Of a stretch of DNA of 64,000 nt, positions 62,204-64,000 are shown one piece after another. Under the pieces are notes generated by a model. That model was not told the DNA's origin, searched no databases, and was given only the letters and a program-made list of their open reading frames with translations. Source of the stretch: Patagioenas fasciata (lineage: Eukaryota; Chordata; Aves; Columbiformes; Columbidae). A program made the position numbers and the translations under genes. Position 1 is the first letter of the stretch, and every line of letters begins with the position of its first letter. The stretch lies in contig NC_092524.1 of NCBI RefSeq assembly GCF_037038585.1, positions 43,715,001 through 43,779,000 on the forward strand, in the 5' to 3' direction.

Positions 62204-63850
62204 ATAAACAGTGAATAACAGGGTTTCATCTGCCAAGACTAGAATGGTCTGGTCTATGCCTTTATCTCTTTTGGTCAGATGGGCAGTGACATCTTTTCAC
62301 CCAGAGGCTGTAGGTCAAACCTAATTGTGCTTGAAATACTACAATGCAGATAATGGCTTCACAGCAAAATTCCCTGCTGGGTTAGCTCCTGCATCTGAGT
62401 GCTTAAATTTGAGGGTTGTTCTCTTCGACAAGCTTCGTAAAGAGGCCTGCTAGGACCAAATTAAAAGACAAATTAAAGGGTGTGAGCAGCGAGGAGTTGC
62501 AGGGTGTGTGGTGACAGTGCAGCTTATCTGTGCCCAGGCATGTACGTACCCCACCCCACACTCCCCTCTGTGCCACAGAGTGTGACACGCTGTCCCCTGC
62601 CCCCCCACCCAGGCACCTGGTTTGGGAGGACACCCACGGATCCCAGCTGCCCTGCGGCAGGGTGGGACAGGAGATGCTGGGAAGGACGGGGGGATGCGAT
62701 GCTGGCTGCGGGGGAGAAGCTGCAGGCTGGCAGGGCGCGGGTGCGGATGGAGCTCGTGGGTCACGCCTCAGCCCCAGCCCTGCCAGCAGCGTTTTGTGGT
62801 GTCAGCAGCTCCGCAAGTAAATGAGGCAGGAGGTCACTTGTGCGCTTTTTGTGCAAGTCCCAGCGTACAGTGTCCTGGCTGCTTTGCATGGGCCTGGCAG
62901 GTGTCTGTCGTGGGCTGCCTGGGGTGGGGGAACTGCCACAGTTTCCACTGGCACCTGAGTTACTGGCTCAGCAAGGAGAAAACCCCCCTCCTGGTTTCCC
63001 TGTTCCCAGACTTCTCCTCCATTCAAAAGTACCATGTATGAAGAGAATGTCACAGTCTGGGAAACCCCTGTCTTGCACAGTTTCCTTCGTCTTTTCTTCT
63101 TCCTAAAATGCAGTGGGTTTGTCATTACCCAACCCCACAGTGTCCTCTGAGCACACAGAGGAGAGAGAGTGCGAGCGTCCCAGGCAGGGTGAGCATTGCG
63201 TGCTGCTCCATTCGTGACAGTCTCTGCAGACTCACCTCCAGGGGAGACCCTTCTGGTATGAGGAGGAGGGAGGGATCCTCCTTTTATCCCCAACCATTTT
63301 GTCAAGAGGATAGTGCCTCCAACCACAGGCAGGTTTTAAAAAATGCAAACTTTCTAACATTTTTTGGCCAGAGTGTTCCTGATTTTAAGCAGATAAGGAG
63401 CAAGAGAAAACAGACTTGGCATGCAAGTGGAGGAGATGCTGTGCAAGCAGCACTGAGTTTTTAAATTTAGTAGAAATATATTTTTCACGAAGAGGAAAAT
63501 CCCTTCAAATCCCTCAAGCCTAATCAGTCAGCAACGGGGTCTGGAGAATTAGAAGCTATGAATACATTGGACCACAAACCTTGGTTCTTCTCCCTCTGCT
63601 ATCAGCAGGATGGGGACCAGGCATTACCATGGACTGTGTGAAATACTTGAAGTGCATTTGCTCTTCTTCTGGAGGTCAGGGGCTATTTACTGGCTGCTGA
63701 AGGGAAGCTGGTTTAGCCACAATGCTGATTACCTTCCTCTAGAAATCCCCGTGAGGAGAAGCTGAGTAAGCTGAAGCCGTGGATGCTGAGACCAGAGCAA
63801 TGCTTTCCTCCTAAAGCAGCTGTTGCCACGTGCAAACAATCAGGGAAAGG

Positions 63851-63868
63851 AAAAAAAAAAAAAAAAAA
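63851..63868 (+). repeat. Poly-A tract
   Basis: Eighteen consecutive A bases followed by A-rich sequence. It may be a decayed retroposon tail, but no body was recognised upstream. Confidence 0.8.
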
Positions 63869-64000
63869 GACAACCAAACAACAAATTACAGAAAAAAGAA
63901 AGGGAAGGAAAATGTGTCCCTCTGACTGTACACTCAGTGGAAATCAGGCCCTGACAGTGTTTTCCACTGAAATCACTATGAAAGTAGGTAAGAAGAACCC

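Larger units (their letters stand above)
53471..64000. other. Intergenic region downstream of PSMA6
   Basis: No coding exon, RNA gene or CR1 copy was recognised. In other vertebrates the next gene this way is NFKBIA, but no ankyrin-repeat exon is visible, so it must lie farther right if the order holds. The region contains T and A runs (56578-56606, 63851-63868), AT-rich simple repeats (58219-58249, 60852-60873), a pyrimidine tract (62076-62203) and a GC-richer patch at about 62500-63250 with several open frames that match nothing I know. Confidence 0.55.

Noticed and set aside
53471..64000. NFKBIA, expected downstream of PSMA6 by vertebrate gene order
   Set aside because: No ankyrin-repeat coding exon is visible on either strand in this stretch.

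Overview
The window looks like nuclear DNA of a bird, or less likely another sauropsid. It is AT-rich with long introns, has one sharp CpG island, and carries little interspersed repeat. Every retroelement I can recognise is a CR1-type LINE, and no mammalian Alu, L1 or MIR pattern was seen. The species cannot be fixed from the sequence alone.

Two protein-coding genes are supported, both on the + strand and both split into exons. (1) The 3' part of PRORP, the catalytic subunit of protein-only mitochondrial RNase P: four coding exons (11290-11397, 34123-34271, 35716-35911, 37448-37576) encode the last 193 residues, the NYN/PIN-like metallonuclease domain with its four acidic active-site residues and the C-terminal His/Cys zinc ligands. 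The upstream exons, with the PPR domain and the first two zinc cysteines, are not visible and presumably lie before base 1. (2) The complete PSMA6 gene, 20S proteasome subunit alpha-1: seven coding exons between 42561 and 53315 splice in frame to 246 residues and are followed by an AATAAA signal. The two genes stand head-to-tail about 5.0 kb apart, the order known in other vertebrates.

Layout: 1-11289 is inferred PRORP intron, with a TTAG-rich segment at the left edge, a minus-strand CR1 copy with reverse-transcriptase remnants (2936-4007) and a long polypyrimidine minisatellite (10761-11132) ending about 160 bases before the first visible exon. 11398-34122 is a 22.7 kb intron with a CR1 tail and small simple repeats. 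37577-42050 is intergenic and holds an older, plus-strand CR1 3' end. 42055-42900 is the PSMA6 CpG-island promoter with ARE-, NRF1-, ETS- and GC-box-like motifs. PSMA6 introns contain one more CR1 fragment. From about 53470 to the right edge I recognise no gene, only short simple repeats and a GC-richer patch at 62500-63250.

I found no undescribed biological system. The observations most worth following are the G-quadruplex/triplex-prone minisatellite beside the PRORP active-site exon and the match to the full antioxidant-response-element consensus in the PSMA6 promoter. Most other open frames are products of low-complexity DNA, the CpG island or chance.
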